64,000 nt of DNA from positions 310,001 to 374,000 of the forward strand of contig NZ_ASWB01000003.1 in NCBI RefSeq assembly GCF_000407445.1, read 5' to 3'. Under the pieces are notes generated by a model. The model worked only from the letters and a program-made list of their open reading frames with translations. It ran no database searches and was not told where the DNA came from. Shown piece after piece: positions 1 through 11,291 of the stretch; position 1 is the stretch's first letter, and every line of letters begins with the position of its first letter. The DNA comes from Enterococcus moraviensis ATCC BAA-383 (GTDB taxonomy: Bacteria; Bacillota; Bacilli; Lactobacillales; Enterococcaceae). The position numbers and the translations under genes are program-made.

Positions 1-69
1 AAATCGAGCAGCATCAAATTTGAACATCGGTGTGTGTCCAATCAATTCCTGTACTTCCTCAACTATCAT
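1..69 (-). CDS. Cysteine synthase-like PLP enzyme, first 23 codons only
   Basis: Reading leftwards from the ATG at 67-69, the visible residues are MIVEEVQELIGHTPMFKF and then DAARF before the window ends. The ELIGHTPM stretch matches the N-terminal signature of the cysteine synthase / cystathionine beta-synthase fold-type II PLP family, usually LIGNTPL. An AGGAGG Shine-Dalgarno sits 5 nt upstream of the ATG. The catalytic lysine and the rest of the fold lie outside the window, so the substrate cannot be judged. The family call rests on one motif. Confidence 0.6.
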   Translation of the reverse strand, partial: MIVEEVQELIGHTPMFKFDAARF

Positions 70-127
70 GACATCCTCCTATCGCTATTAACGATTCTGA
101 CTGCGCCGTTGCAACAAAAAAAGGGAA

Positions 128-165
128 CAAAAAAAGAGCTACTGACTATTAAATCAGTACCTCTT
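128..165 (-). terminator. Rho-independent terminator
   Basis: An inverted repeat at 135-145 and 154-164 (AGAGSTACTGA type, one mismatch, 8-nt loop) is followed on the minus strand by a T-rich run at 128-134. It lies between the cysteine-synthase-like start and the uncertain reading frame at 175-363. It would stop minus-strand transcription arriving from the right, unless it is a leader attenuator. I found no T-box signature. Confidence 0.7.
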
Positions 166-482
166 GAACGTCAACTATAAACAGTTCACCTTTTCTTTAC
201 TAAAGTGACCTGAAGCGTTTAACTTTTCTAGATGGACTATTAATAGGCATGACAAATTGGTATGCTGCTTTTTCGCACCATACAACAACAGCATGTAACT
301 GAACGTCTGTTGTTTGTCATGTCTTTTCCACTCCTCTAAATAAGTATACATGGAAGATATCACATCATTTTTCGGATGTCAATTTAAAACAATCGTTCTA
401 AAAAAGTATCGTACGAATCAAATGTCTATTTGTCTTCAATCAAACCATACCTTTTCTGACAACCATTCTTGCGGTTTTATCC
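166..482 (-). other. Non-coding or degenerate stretch with a possible gene remnant
   Basis: No confident gene lies here. On the minus strand the frame ending at 175 stays open back to about 398 and encodes a plausible helical sequence (YLEEWKRHDKQQTFSYMLLL), stopping 10 nt before a terminator. Its only starts (GTG 361-363 or ATG 349-351) lack a ribosome binding site. Read further upstream in the same frame it is interrupted by three TGA codons. It may be the decayed 3' end of a gene. I cannot assign a family. Confidence 0.25.
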
Positions 483-511
483 TAAAAAAAGAAGCAGTTG
501 ATCCACTGCTC
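483..511 (-). terminator. Terminator of the triple RidA gene
   Basis: The hairpin AGCAGT-TGATCC-ACTGCT (493-510) is followed on the minus strand by a seven-T run. It lies 19 bases beyond the stop codon at 530. Confidence 0.75.
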
Positions 512-529
512 CTTTTTCCACTACATTTT

Positions 530-1801
530 TTACGAAACAATCGGTGGTGTTCCTTCCGCATTCCCAACAATTGCATCAATTTGAATCAACGCATCTTTCG
601 GCAACGCAGACACACCAACTACTCTTCTAGCAGGTACGCCATCTGGGAAAAACTTCCCGTAAACTTCATCTACGGCATCCATATCTGCCATATTTTTCAC
701 AAATATATTTACTTTTACTACATCTGCTAGTACATGATCCACACTTTCGATGATTGCTTTGATATGTTCTAAACATTGTTCCGTTTGCTCTTTGATGCCA
801 CCTGTAATCAGTGCATTTGTTTGTGGATCAAGCGGCAATTGTGCGGAAAGATTATTATAGTGAGAGAATGCCACTGTTTGTGTCGAAAACGGACATTTTG
901 GTGCTTTGTCCGTATTATTCGCTTCGATGATCAAGCCATGACGATCTTCTATCGCTTGCGGCGGTGTCCCATCACCGTGTGATACCACTGCTTCGATTTG
1001 TACATCAGCGCCCATCGGTAAATCAGCCACTTCAACAATCGTTCGTGCGGGAACATACGCTACTGCACGAGCAATCGCCGAATCAGGGAAAAATGTAGCA
1101 TAAGCTTTGTTTACAGCATCCATTTTTGAAAGGTCTTTAACAAAAATAGTGATTTTCACGATGTCATCAAATGGAACATCAATACTTTCTAAAATTGCTT
1201 TGATGTTTTGTAAACATTGACTTGTTTGTTTTTTCACACAACCTGCTATTACTCTACCTGTTTTAGGATCGATCGGTAATTGAGCGGAAAGATTGTTGTA
1301 GTGAGAAAATGAGACTGTTTGGGTTGAAAGTGAGTCACTTGGCGCATCTAGTGTATTATTTGTAAGTTTGATTAGATCACCTGCTTGTGGTGCGTTAGGA
1401 ATCGTACCTTCACCATTTGAAACTAGGGCTTCAACCTGTACTAAAGCATCCATCGGTAAGGCATCGACTGCAACCGCCGTTCTTGAAGGATGATAGCTTG
1501 TGAAAAATGATGCGTATACGTCATCAACTGCATCCAGGTCTTTGATATCTTTAACAAAGAGAGTGATTCTCACAATATCACTCATGACGTGATCGATACT
1601 CTTAATAATGGCTTTGATATTTTTAAAACATTGATCTGCTTGTTCTTTGATACCACCGGTAATTACTTGTCCAGTTATAGGATCGATTGGCAACTGAGCT
1701 GAAAAGTTATTGTAATGGGAAAAAGCGACGGTTTGTGATGATTGTGGATTTTGTGGTGCGTGTTCTGTGTTTCTAGCTAATACTGCGTTATCATTGCTCA
1801 T
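530..1801 (-). CDS. Triple-domain RidA (YjgF/YER057c/UK114) protein
   Basis: This 423-aa protein is three RidA domains in tandem, at about residues 9-130, 149-275 and 295-415. Each has the QTVxFSHYNN(F/L)SAQLP(I/L)DP opening, a KEQ/KKQ...C..NIKAI helix and an FVKD/FVKN strand. RidA deaminases hydrolyse reactive enamine/imine intermediates made by PLP enzymes. Their substrate-carboxylate arginine appears as R107, R253 and R392. Ordinary RidA proteins are about 125-130 aa and work as trimers, so one chain could form the whole trimer (inference). Domain 2 carries about eight extra residues before its PAR motif. The ATG at 1801 has an AGAGG ribosome binding site; an upstream ATG at 1831 lacks one. 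It is divergent from the HxlR regulator. Confidence 0.9.
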   Translation of the reverse strand: MSNDNAVLARNTEHAPQNPQSSQTVAFSHYNNFSAQLPIDPITGQVITGGIKEQADQCFKNIKAIIKSIDHVMSDIVRITLFVKDIKDLDAVDDVYASFFTSYHPSRTAVAVDALPMDALVQVEALVSNGEGTIPNAPQAGDLIKLTNNTLDAPSDSLSTQTVSFSHYNNLSAQLPIDPKTGRVIAGCVKKQTSQCLQNIKAILESIDVPFDDIVKITIFVKDLSKMDAVNKAYATFFPDSAIARAVAYVPARTIVEVADLPMGADVQIEAVVSHGDGTPPQAIEDRHGLIIEANNTDKAPKCPFSTQTVAFSHYNNLSAQLPLDPQTNALITGGIKEQTEQCLEHIKAIIESVDHVLADVVKVNIFVKNMADMDAVDEVYGKFFPDGVPARRVVGVSALPKDALIQIDAIVGNAEGTPPIVS

Positions 1802-1831
1802 AGTTCTATTCCTCTTTTCTTTTTCATACAT

Positions 1832-2154
1832 TCAAATAAATAACCTACTACACAATCGTTGTTAACGCTTCCAATTTGATATCACATTAAAAACTGTTTT
1901 TTTTATGAGTCCATCATTTTTTTACTATCCTGCTGTTAATATGGAAATCATGACAATTTGACAAAAATTATATCACTTATTTTAGTCTACAATAATAGCG
2001 CTAACATTTCAATAACCTATTTTAAAGTTCATAAAATGAAAATAGTCAATTTTTTATATTCCTAGTTGATTTTCAACTGTAAACATGTAACAATTTTGCT
2101 AGACAAGAGCCTTCAAAGAGCTGGCTCATTCTCAATGTTAGGAGTAACGGTTAC
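1832..2154. other. Divergent intergenic region, no gene
   Basis: AT-rich spacer between the triple RidA gene (minus) and the HxlR regulator (plus). It must hold promoters for both genes. A TTGACA at 1958-1963 is present, but I could not pair it with a well-spaced -10 box. An AGGAG ribosome binding site for the regulator sits at about 2140. Confidence 0.5.
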
Positions 2155-2484
2155 ATGATTAAAAAAGAAGAAATGCCGCTTTGTGACGTGGCAACCACCG
2201 TTCAATTGATCGGTAGTAAATGGAAAACATTGATCATACGAGACTTGATAACAGGACCAAAACGAAATTCTGAACTAAAACGCTCATTAGCAGGCGTATC
2301 TCAAAAAGTATTGACGGAGAGTCTTAACTCCATGATTTTAGATGGTATCGTGGAGCGAATTGACTTCCAAAAAGTGCCGCCTCACGTTGAATATCAATTG
2401 ACACCTCTTGGGGAAACCTTGCTCCCTGTAATTGAAGCTATGAGACAATGGGGACAATTTTATAAGAGCAGTTTTGATCAATAG
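2155..2484 (+). CDS. HxlR-family winged-helix transcriptional regulator
   Basis: This 109-aa protein shows the whole HxlR pattern: N-terminal Cys (LCDVATT), IGSKWKTLIIRDL, GPKRNSELKRSL, GVSQKVLTESLNSM, DGIVER, PPHVEYQLTPLGETL and a terminal MRQWGQF. HxlR proteins are dimeric DNA-binding regulators, often sensing reactive electrophiles or oxidants through the N-terminal cysteine. The gene is divergent from the triple RidA gene and 87 nt upstream of the lectin-like gene on the same strand, so it may control either or both (inference from position). The start has an AGGAG site 10 nt upstream. Confidence 0.9.
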   Translation: MIKKEEMPLCDVATTVQLIGSKWKTLIIRDLITGPKRNSELKRSLAGVSQKVLTESLNSMILDGIVERIDFQKVPPHVEYQLTPLGETLLPVIEAMRQWGQFYKSSFDQ

Positions 2485-2571
2485 GTACAAATTTGTGCCT
2501 ACTTAACATTTTCCCAAAAGTTATTTATACTTTCATTAGAATGATAAACAGCTATTGAGGAGGAAATCAAC

Positions 2572-3180
2572 ATGAACTTTGAAACAACGCCCGTCGAGGC
2601 AGTCAATATCTCGAGTGAGTACACTACTTTAAATGGTGAGCCTGTTTTAAGAGTGGTAAAAAAAGAGAAATTAATGGAATTTGACGAAAATACTTATGCT
2701 AAACTTATCCACTCATCCTTCCACAATGGAACAATCGAAGTGAAAATGTTGAGTCGGCTATTACCAGATGCCCCAGATTTTGCTCGTGGTTTTATTGGTA
2801 TTGCCTTTCGAATCAATGAAGATGACACACAATTTGAATCCTTTTATGTTAGACCAACGAATGGTCGGATTGATGATCCAATCAGAAAAAATCGTGGTGT
2901 TCAATATTTTTCCTACCCTAAATATACCTTTGACTATTTTAGAAATCTTGGTATTACTGATTTTGAAGGACCAGCTGATATTGGACTTGATGAATGGATC
3001 AGTTTAAAAGCAGTTATTCATGGTGCCAAAGGGACATTTTATTTAAATGATAATGAAGAACCTGCCTTAGTGGTAGACAATATGAAACACGGTGCTGACG
3101 CTAGAGGCGCTATTGGTTTCTTTGTGGATATTGGTACAGAAGCCTTCTTCAAGGATTTGAAGATTACCGCTATCGACTAA
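2572..3180 (+). CDS. Cytoplasmic concanavalin-A-like (DUF1080/LamG-type) protein
   Basis: This 202-aa protein has the beta-sandwich pattern of DUF1080/LamG-like domains: a FHNGTIEVKML strand, ARGFIGIAFRINEDDTQFESFYVRP, a DEWISLKAVIHG strand and a terminal GAIGFFVDIGTEAFFKDLKI. In extracellular proteins such domains bind or cleave carbohydrate. Here there is no signal peptide, so it probably acts inside the cell. The catalytic role is unknown. It has a strong GAGGAGG ribosome binding site and probably shares a transcript with the HxlR gene. A terminator follows at 3247. Confidence 0.6.
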   Translation: MNFETTPVEAVNISSEYTTLNGEPVLRVVKKEKLMEFDENTYAKLIHSSFHNGTIEVKMLSRLLPDAPDFARGFIGIAFRINEDDTQFESFYVRPTNGRIDDPIRKNRGVQYFSYPKYTFDYFRNLGITDFEGPADIGLDEWISLKAVIHGAKGTFYLNDNEEPALVVDNMKHGADARGAIGFFVDIGTEAFFKDLKITAID

Positions 3181-3246
3181 GATAAGATCGATTTAGATAA
3201 GCAGAAATCATTTTTTTATTTACTGACAGAAAGAACTTAAAACACT

Positions 3247-3283
3247 GAGAATTCTTTGATAGATCAAAAGGATTCTCTTTTTT
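3247..3283 (+). terminator. Terminator after the DUF1080-like gene
   Basis: GAGAAT(T)CTTTGAT pairs with ATCAAAAG(G)ATTCTC with small mismatches, followed by a run of six Ts. Confidence 0.75.
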
Positions 3284-3397
3284 CCATCACAAGCATTCGG
3301 AAAAAGAATCAAATTGTATTTTCCCTTATTAAGCTGTAATCCAAGCTAAATATAGGCTTTACAAACCAATAATTTATAATAAACTCTTCAAAACAGA

Positions 3398-3426
3398 TTG
3401 ACAGCGCTTTCTTTATAGTGTATATT
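3398..3426 (+). promoter_or_regulatory. Sigma-A promoter with cre-like site for the bgl operon
   Basis: TTGACA (3398-3403), a 17-bp spacer and TATATT (3421-3426) make a near-consensus promoter. Overlapping the -35 box, 3399-3412 (TGACAGCGCTTTCT) matches 10 of 14 positions of an ideal cre palindrome. This suggests CcpA catabolite repression (inference). Confidence 0.8.
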
Positions 3427-3439
3427 TACTTTGTTAAAT

Positions 3440-3507
3440 GGATAGTGATTATTAAGTTAAGCTAAACCTAAACAACGCCATTATTGGCTTGTGTTTAGGT
3501 TTTTTTC
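3440..3507 (+). promoter_or_regulatory. Ribonucleic antiterminator (RAT) overlapping a terminator
   Basis: A 29-nt RAT-type element at 3440-3468 starts GGATAGTGAT and ends GCTAAACC. It overlaps the 5' arm of an intrinsic terminator at 3466-3507 (ACCTAAACA...TGTTTAGGT, then T7). In the BglG/LicT mechanism, the antiterminator protein binds the RAT and prevents the terminator from forming when beta-glucosides are present. Position, length and end sequences all match that family. Confidence 0.88.
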
Positions 3508-3548
3508 TATTTCAATCTCTTTAGTCAGGATAAAAAGGGGCGACCGTT

Positions 3549-4397
3549 TTGGAAATTTTAAAAATTTTGAATAATAATGTTGTCATTGTTCTAAATGAAG
3601 AAGATGAAGAAGTCATTCTTATGGGCAATGGCTTGGGATTTCAGATGAAGGCTGGTTCAAAAGTTGATACAGAAAGAATCGAGAAAATTTTCAAACTGGA
3701 CAATCAAGCTGAATCAGAACAACTGGAGCAACTCCTTGCTGACATACCTGAAGAGATCATCGAAATCTCTTATAAAATCATGTCCCATGCCAAAAATGTT
3801 TTAGATAAGGAGTTGAATGAGACATCTTTTATTGCAATTGCTGATCATCTTCACTCTTCTATCCAACGTTCTAAAAAAAATATTTATGTAAAAAATTTTT
3901 TATTATGGGATATTAAACGTTTTTTCCCAGTCGAATTAAAAATCGCCAGGGAAGTAATTCGATTGGTCAATCAACAAATGCATGTTGATTTAACAGATGA
4001 TGAAGCTGGATTTTTAGCCTTACATATCACAAATGCTCAAATTGACAGTCACCATGAAGATGCGATCAGCCTTACTCAATTGATTGAGGAAATATTGACT
4101 GTTATCAAATATACCTTACGAATTAATTTTGCAGAAAATGATATCTACTTTCAACGCTTTCTCACACATCTAAAATTTTTTGCAGAAAGAGTCGTCAAAG
4201 ATAACCCTGTTGAAGAATCTACAGATAAAACTGAGAACGAACTATTTTTACTCGTCACGAATCAGTACCCTGAGGCTTTTGAGGCAACAAAAAAGGTTAC
4301 TGAATTATTAAAAAATAGACGAAACTACAGGATATCAAAAGATGAACAAGTATATATCACCATACACTTAGCTCGAATCATCGATAAAACTAGTTAG
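3549..4397 (+). CDS. licT: BglG/LicT-family transcriptional antiterminator
   Basis: This 282-aa protein has an RNA-binding CAT domain at residues 1-55 (ILNNNVVIVLNEEDEEVILMGNGLGFQ, then KVDTERIEKIF), followed by two PTS regulatory domains. PRD histidines are visible in ADHLHSS and LALHITNA (PRD1) and in FLTHLKFF and ITIHLARI (PRD2). HPr and the beta-glucoside EII phosphorylate such histidines to control activity. The start is a TTG with AAGGGG upstream. It sits directly after the RAT/terminator and before the permease gene, so it probably allows read-through into its own operon. Length is normal for LicT. Confidence 0.95.
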   Translation: MEILKILNNNVVIVLNEEDEEVILMGNGLGFQMKAGSKVDTERIEKIFKLDNQAESEQLEQLLADIPEEIIEISYKIMSHAKNVLDKELNETSFIAIADHLHSSIQRSKKNIYVKNFLLWDIKRFFPVELKIAREVIRLVNQQMHVDLTDDEAGFLALHITNAQIDSHHEDAISLTQLIEEILTVIKYTLRINFAENDIYFQRFLTHLKFFAERVVKDNPVEESTDKTENELFLLVTNQYPEAFEATKKVTELLKNRRNYRISKDEQVYITIHLARIIDKTS

Positions 4398-4474
4398 CTG
4401 GAGAATAATTCTCTTTATCTAAATTATTTTTCTAAAAAGGAGCGTAGGAGACTGATTGCCTGTGGAGAGGCGCT

Positions 4475-4501
4475 GGATCGTGACATTAAGTTGGCGAGAC
4501 C
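4475..4501 (+). promoter_or_regulatory. Second, degenerate RAT-like element
   Basis: GGATCGTGAC...TTAAGTTGGCGAGACC, between the antiterminator and permease genes, resembles the first RAT (GGAT.GTGA...TTAAGTT.GC..ACC) but is 27 nt long. I see no T-run terminator after it. An AGAGG/CCTCT pairing flanks it. It may be a decayed or terminator-less second antitermination site, like the two-RAT layout flanking E. coli bglG. Confidence 0.4.
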
Positions 4502-4521
4502 TCTGAATAAAAAATAACTAA

Positions 4522-7909
<3,388 letters not shown>

Positions 7910-7930
7910 ATAAATTCTATTATAAATAAA

Positions 7931-7973
7931 AAAGAGAGGAACAAAACAGAATTTTCGTTTTGTTCCTCTCTTT
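7931..7973. terminator. Strong bidirectional terminator of the bgl operon
   Basis: A 17-bp perfect stem (AAAGAGAGGAACAAAAC / GTTTTGTTCCTCTCTTT) with a 9-nt loop starts 21 nt after the bglA stop codon. Confidence 0.9.
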
Positions 7974-8108
7974 AAATTTAAATAAATAGTTCATTTGTGC
8001 TTCCTCCTAGCATTCAATTCGTTTGCACACTAAACTAAATACAAATATAATAAAACATTCTTTTTCTGATGTCGAGCGCTTTCAAAAAAAATCAACTTAT
8101 TTCATAAG

Positions 8109-8137
8109 TTGATTCGTATAAGTAACTAACTTATAGT
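8109..8137 (+). promoter_or_regulatory. Probable promoter of the ROK gene
   Basis: TTGATT (8109-8114), 17-bp spacer, TATAGT (8132-8137). About 30 nt upstream, GAGCGCTTTCA (about 8074-8084) matches one half of a cre site. The rest of 7974-8265 holds no gene. Confidence 0.5.
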
Positions 8138-8265
8138 GAAGTCTATTACGTCGATTTAAAACTGTTTTCACTACTTTGGACTTCTAGTGCTTCAACATAA
8201 AAGAGAGAGCGATTCGATATTATACTCATACAAAGGAACATTGTACACTTATTTGGAGGGAAGAT

Positions 8266-9425
8266 ATGATTACAAGTAAATATTCAATTCGGGAACAAAA
8301 TGAGGCTATCATTCTGAAAAAATTATTGAATCACATACAATTTCAAGAGCTGAACTCTCTGTCGTTACAGGGTTAAACAAAGCCTCAGTCTCTTCTATCA
8401 CAAAAAAATTGATTGAAGATGAACTTGTCACTGAAACAGGAATTGGTGATGCTGGAAATAGTGGCGGTCGCAAACCAATATTACTAAAATTTAATGGAAA
8501 ATCAGCTCTTTCGATTTCATTTGATATTGGCTACGATTATATTGAAGGACTTTTTTCATTTTTAGATGGCGATGAAATAAAGTCAGAATCAAAAAGAAAA
8601 CTGAAAATTGATTCAACCAATGTAGTAGGACTGATTCGCACGATTGTATCAGACTTTGAAAAAGTTGCACCTGAGACAAAACATGGCATTATCGGTATTA
8701 CACTCGCCATCCATGGTGTTATTCATCAAAATAAAGTTGTTTTCACGCCGTATTATGATTTAGATACAATGGATTTGTATGAAGAAATCTCAAGTATTTT
8801 CCCTTATCCCGTTTATATCGAAAACGAGGCTAATCTGACTGCACTAGGCGAGTATACTTTTTCTTCTACTTTTGATAGTTTAATCAGTTTGAGTATTCAT
8901 AGCGGTATTGGCGCTGGCATTGTGGAAGATGGTAAACTCCAGATTGGAAAGCATGGAAAAGCTGGCGAAATCGGCCATTCGATTCTCTATCCAAGCGGAA
9001 CTACTTGCCCTTGTGGAAATCAAGGTTGCTTGGAACAATATGCTTCTAATAAAGTATTGTATGATGAATTTGCTAAGTTAAAAGGCTTAACACATGTCAA
9101 TACTCAAATCATTCGTGACTATTATCTGAAAAAAGATACTGAAACAATGATATTGATTGAAAAAAACACTTATTTATTAAGTATTGGGATCAATAATGTT
9201 GTCACCCTTTATGACCCAGAAATCGTCATTATCAACAGCTCGATCTACCGAGCAATTCCTGAGATGGTGGAGCTAGTCAAAGTTCATATGAACGGTTATT
9301 TTTCAAAAGATATTATGATTTGTAATAGCCCTCTAGAAGATAAAGCCACTTTATATGGCTGTACAGCGATCAATGGCCAGCATTTTCTAAATGTACAACG
9401 GCTAAAATTCAATGAAAAAATTTGA
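8266..9425 (+). pseudogene. ROK-family (XylR/NagC-type) regulator, frameshifted
   Basis: The ATG at 8266 has a GGAGGGAAG ribosome binding site and opens MITSKYSIREQNEAII, typical of ROK repressors. After a run of six As at 8317-8322 the frame runs into a TAA at 8374-8376. Shifting by one base after the A-run restores KIIESHTISRAELSVVTGLNKASVSSITKKLI, the expected winged helix-turn-helix, and joins the 8409-9425 frame. The downstream part has the ROK sugar-kinase-like fold, including GIGAGIVEDGKL, KAGEIGHSI and zinc-site CPCGNQGCLEQYAS. One A appears to be missing. Either the gene is inactivated, the tract is slippery, or this is a sequencing error. A TTG at 8409 could start a product without the HTH. 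Confidence 0.85.
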
Positions 9426-9457
9426 TTATTCTTCATTAAAGAACGACGTAAAAATAG

Positions 9458-9505
9458 GACCAACCAATCAATGGAAACGAATTGATTGGTTGATCTTATT
9501 TTTTT
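9458..9505. terminator. Terminator between convergent ROK and adhesin genes
   Basis: CAACCAATCAAT (9461-9472) pairs perfectly with ATTGATTGGTTG (9481-9492), followed by a T-run on the plus strand. It sits 33 nt after the ROK stop and overlaps the end of the converging adhesin gene. Confidence 0.85.
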
Positions 9506-11291
9506 AGTCATTATTTTTTTTACGATTCAGTGCATAAATACCTACAGCTAAACCGATTACTGCTAAACCCACAACTATAAAGACATTATTATTTTTACTA
9601 CCTGCTTTAGGCAGCTGTCCTTTTGATGGAGTAACATTATGTTTGGACGTATTTAAAAGGGTTTTATCTGCTTTTGACTGATTTTTTTCTGTTTTTACCA
9701 ATGTTTTCTCACCTTCTGCATGTCCACTTGGTATAATATCCTCTTTTACAGGACGGTCTTGATGTATTTCAACTTTTTCACCATTAATTGCAGGTTCTAG
9801 CGGTGGGACTTCCGTTTCTTCCAGATTCTCTGGTTGAATTGGGTTGATTTCTTCTACTTCATTTGATTCATCTTCAATAACTTCTATTTTTTCGCCAACA
9901 TGGATTTCAGGCTGTTCTTCTTTCCCTCTATTTAGTGCTTCCTCTTGGCTTTCATTTGCTTGCTCTTGTTCGATTGGTTCGATTTCTTCTACTTCATTTG
10001 ATTCATCTTCAATCACTTCTGTTTGTTCGCCAACATGGATTTCAGGTTGTTCTTCTTTCGCGCTATTTAGTGCTTCCTCTTGGCTTTCATTTGCTTGCTC
10101 TTGTTCGATTGGTTCGATTTCTTCTACTTCGTTTGATTCATCTTCAATCACTTCTGTTTCTTCGCCAACATGGATTTCGGGCTGTTCTTCTGTTGCCTTT
10201 TCTAGTTCTTCCTCTTGGCTTTCATTTGCTTGCTCTTGTTCGATCGGTTCGATTTCTTCTACTTCATTCGATTCATCTTCAACTATTTCTTCTTGTTCGT
10301 TTGCCTCATGAATCGGTTGATTTTCATCACCTGTGGCATCGCCATCTAAAAAGATATTCTTCACTTTATAAGATGTCGTTTCATTTGTCGATTGTTCATA
10401 ATAAAGCTGGTAGTTGATTTGACAATCATTGGTAAAGTTGGCTTGCTTTTTCCCTGCTTCTGTTATGGTCGCTGTGTACATGATTGAAAAAGAAGCCAAT
10501 CGTGCCTTTTCACGATAAAGCCGGATTACAAAAGCATTATCTGCTCCAAATTCCACTGTACCGTATCGTTGCTTTTCAAATTCTTCCAAGCTTAATGTTG
10601 ATCGACCTAAATAATTATCAATAGTAAAGGTAAAACTATCTTTGTTTAACACCTGGCCTCCACCTGATTTATCTGTCAAAATGATATCATTGCCTAATTC
10701 ACTTTTATTCAAATTTGCATTTAAAAACCAACGGATTTGACCTGACTTCCCTAATAGGTCTCCTGTCTTATAGAAAAAAGGTTTCTTTCCTTCTACGCCA
10801 CCACCTGTATGTCCTTTCACTACAATATTCGGTATGACGATCGACGTCCCTAGATTGGCTGGTAGTTCTTTCACTCTATTTTCCTCAACATTTGTTACAC
10901 GTATACCAAAAGTAAATTCACCACGTACATGATCCAATTGATTCACTTTCTCGTTAAACGTAGCAACTACTTCCTCTTTATAAACACGGACTGTTCCCAG
11001 CCCATTTAAATTAATTTCACGTGGGACGCTTTCAGATTCCACAAGACCTTCAAGTTCTTTTGGCAATGTTAACGTTAATGTATCGCCAGCTTTTAACTTT
11101 GTATCCGATTTTTCACTGAAGTTTACTCGAATAGAAGTAAGTTCACCCGCTGACAATTCTGTTTTATCAAAGTGGATCGAATCAACAAATCCTCCACTAC
11201 TTAACTCTGCCGCCAATGACTGTTCGCTAAAGCCAACGAATCCCAAGAAACCTACAAGCATTACTAAACACCATGATAATTTTTTTAACAT
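9504..11291 (-). CDS. LPXTG-type cell-wall-anchored adhesin-like protein with acidic repeats
   Basis: This 595-aa surface protein starts with a signal peptide (LKKLSWCLVMLVGFLGFVGF, cleavage near LAA-E). Residues about 30-320 look like the paired Ig-like N1/N2 domains of Cna/Ace-type MSCRAMM adhesins: DKTELSAGELTSIRVNFSE, LTLTLPKELEG, and IMYTATITEAGKKQANFTND. A Glu-rich stretch of about 150 residues built from 45-aa repeats follows. The C-terminus has an LPKAG sorting motif, a hydrophobic segment and an RKKNND tail, so it should be anchored by sortase A. The ligand is unknown; collagen or another matrix protein is a family-based guess. No neighbouring gene suggests a shared operon. Confidence 0.85.
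   Translation of the reverse strand: MLKKLSWCLVMLVGFLGFVGFSEQSLAAELSSGGFVDSIHFDKTELSAGELTSIRVNFSEKSDTKLKAGDTLTLTLPKELEGLVESESVPREINLNGLGTVRVYKEEVVATFNEKVNQLDHVRGEFTFGIRVTNVEENRVKELPANLGTSIVIPNIVVKGHTGGGVEGKKPFFYKTGDLLGKSGQIRWFLNANLNKSELGNDIILTDKSGGGQVLNKDSFTFTIDNYLGRSTLSLEEFEKQRYGTVEFGADNAFVIRLYREKARLASFSIMYTATITEAGKKQANFTNDCQINYQLYYEQSTNETTSYKVKNIFLDGDATGDENQPIHEANEQEEIVEDESNEVEEIEPIEQEQANESQEEELEKATEEQPEIHVGEETEVIEDESNEVEEIEPIEQEQANESQEEALNSAKEEQPEIHVGEQTEVIEDESNEVEEIEPIEQEQANESQEEALNRGKEEQPEIHVGEKIEVIEDESNEVEEINPIQPENLEETEVPPLEPAINGEKVEIHQDRPVKEDIIPSGHAEGEKTLVKTEKNQSKADKTLLNTSKHNVTPSKGQLPKAGSKNNNVFIVVGLAVIGLAVGIYALNRKKNND
9838..10300 (-). repeat. 135-bp in-frame tandem repeats in the adhesin stalk
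   Basis: Just over three copies of a 135-bp unit (45 aa, containing EVIEDESNEVEEIEPIEQEQ and NESQEE). For example CAACATGGATTTC recurs at 9896, 10031 and 10166, exactly 135 bases apart. Near-identity at DNA level suggests recent expansion or gene conversion. The unit is strongly acidic and probably forms a stalk. Confidence 0.9.

Noticed and set aside
70-363. T-box or other riboswitch leader for the cysteine-synthase-like gene
   Set aside because: No T-box antiterminator sequence or specifier structure was found on the minus strand; the hairpin looks like a plain terminator.
350-982. Plus-strand frames of 126 and 68 codons
   Set aside because: The larger overlaps the 3' end of the triple RidA gene and is Cys/His/Phe-rich junk. 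Neither has a ribosome binding site or a family.
1958-1993. TTGACA with TACAAT downstream in the RidA/HxlR spacer as a promoter
   Set aside because: The two boxes are separated by 24 bp, too far for a normal sigma-A promoter.
9844-10417. Plus-strand Ser-rich and Leu-rich frames of 155 and 160 codons
   Set aside because: Antisense shadows of the acidic repeats of the adhesin; same 135-bp period, no start signals.
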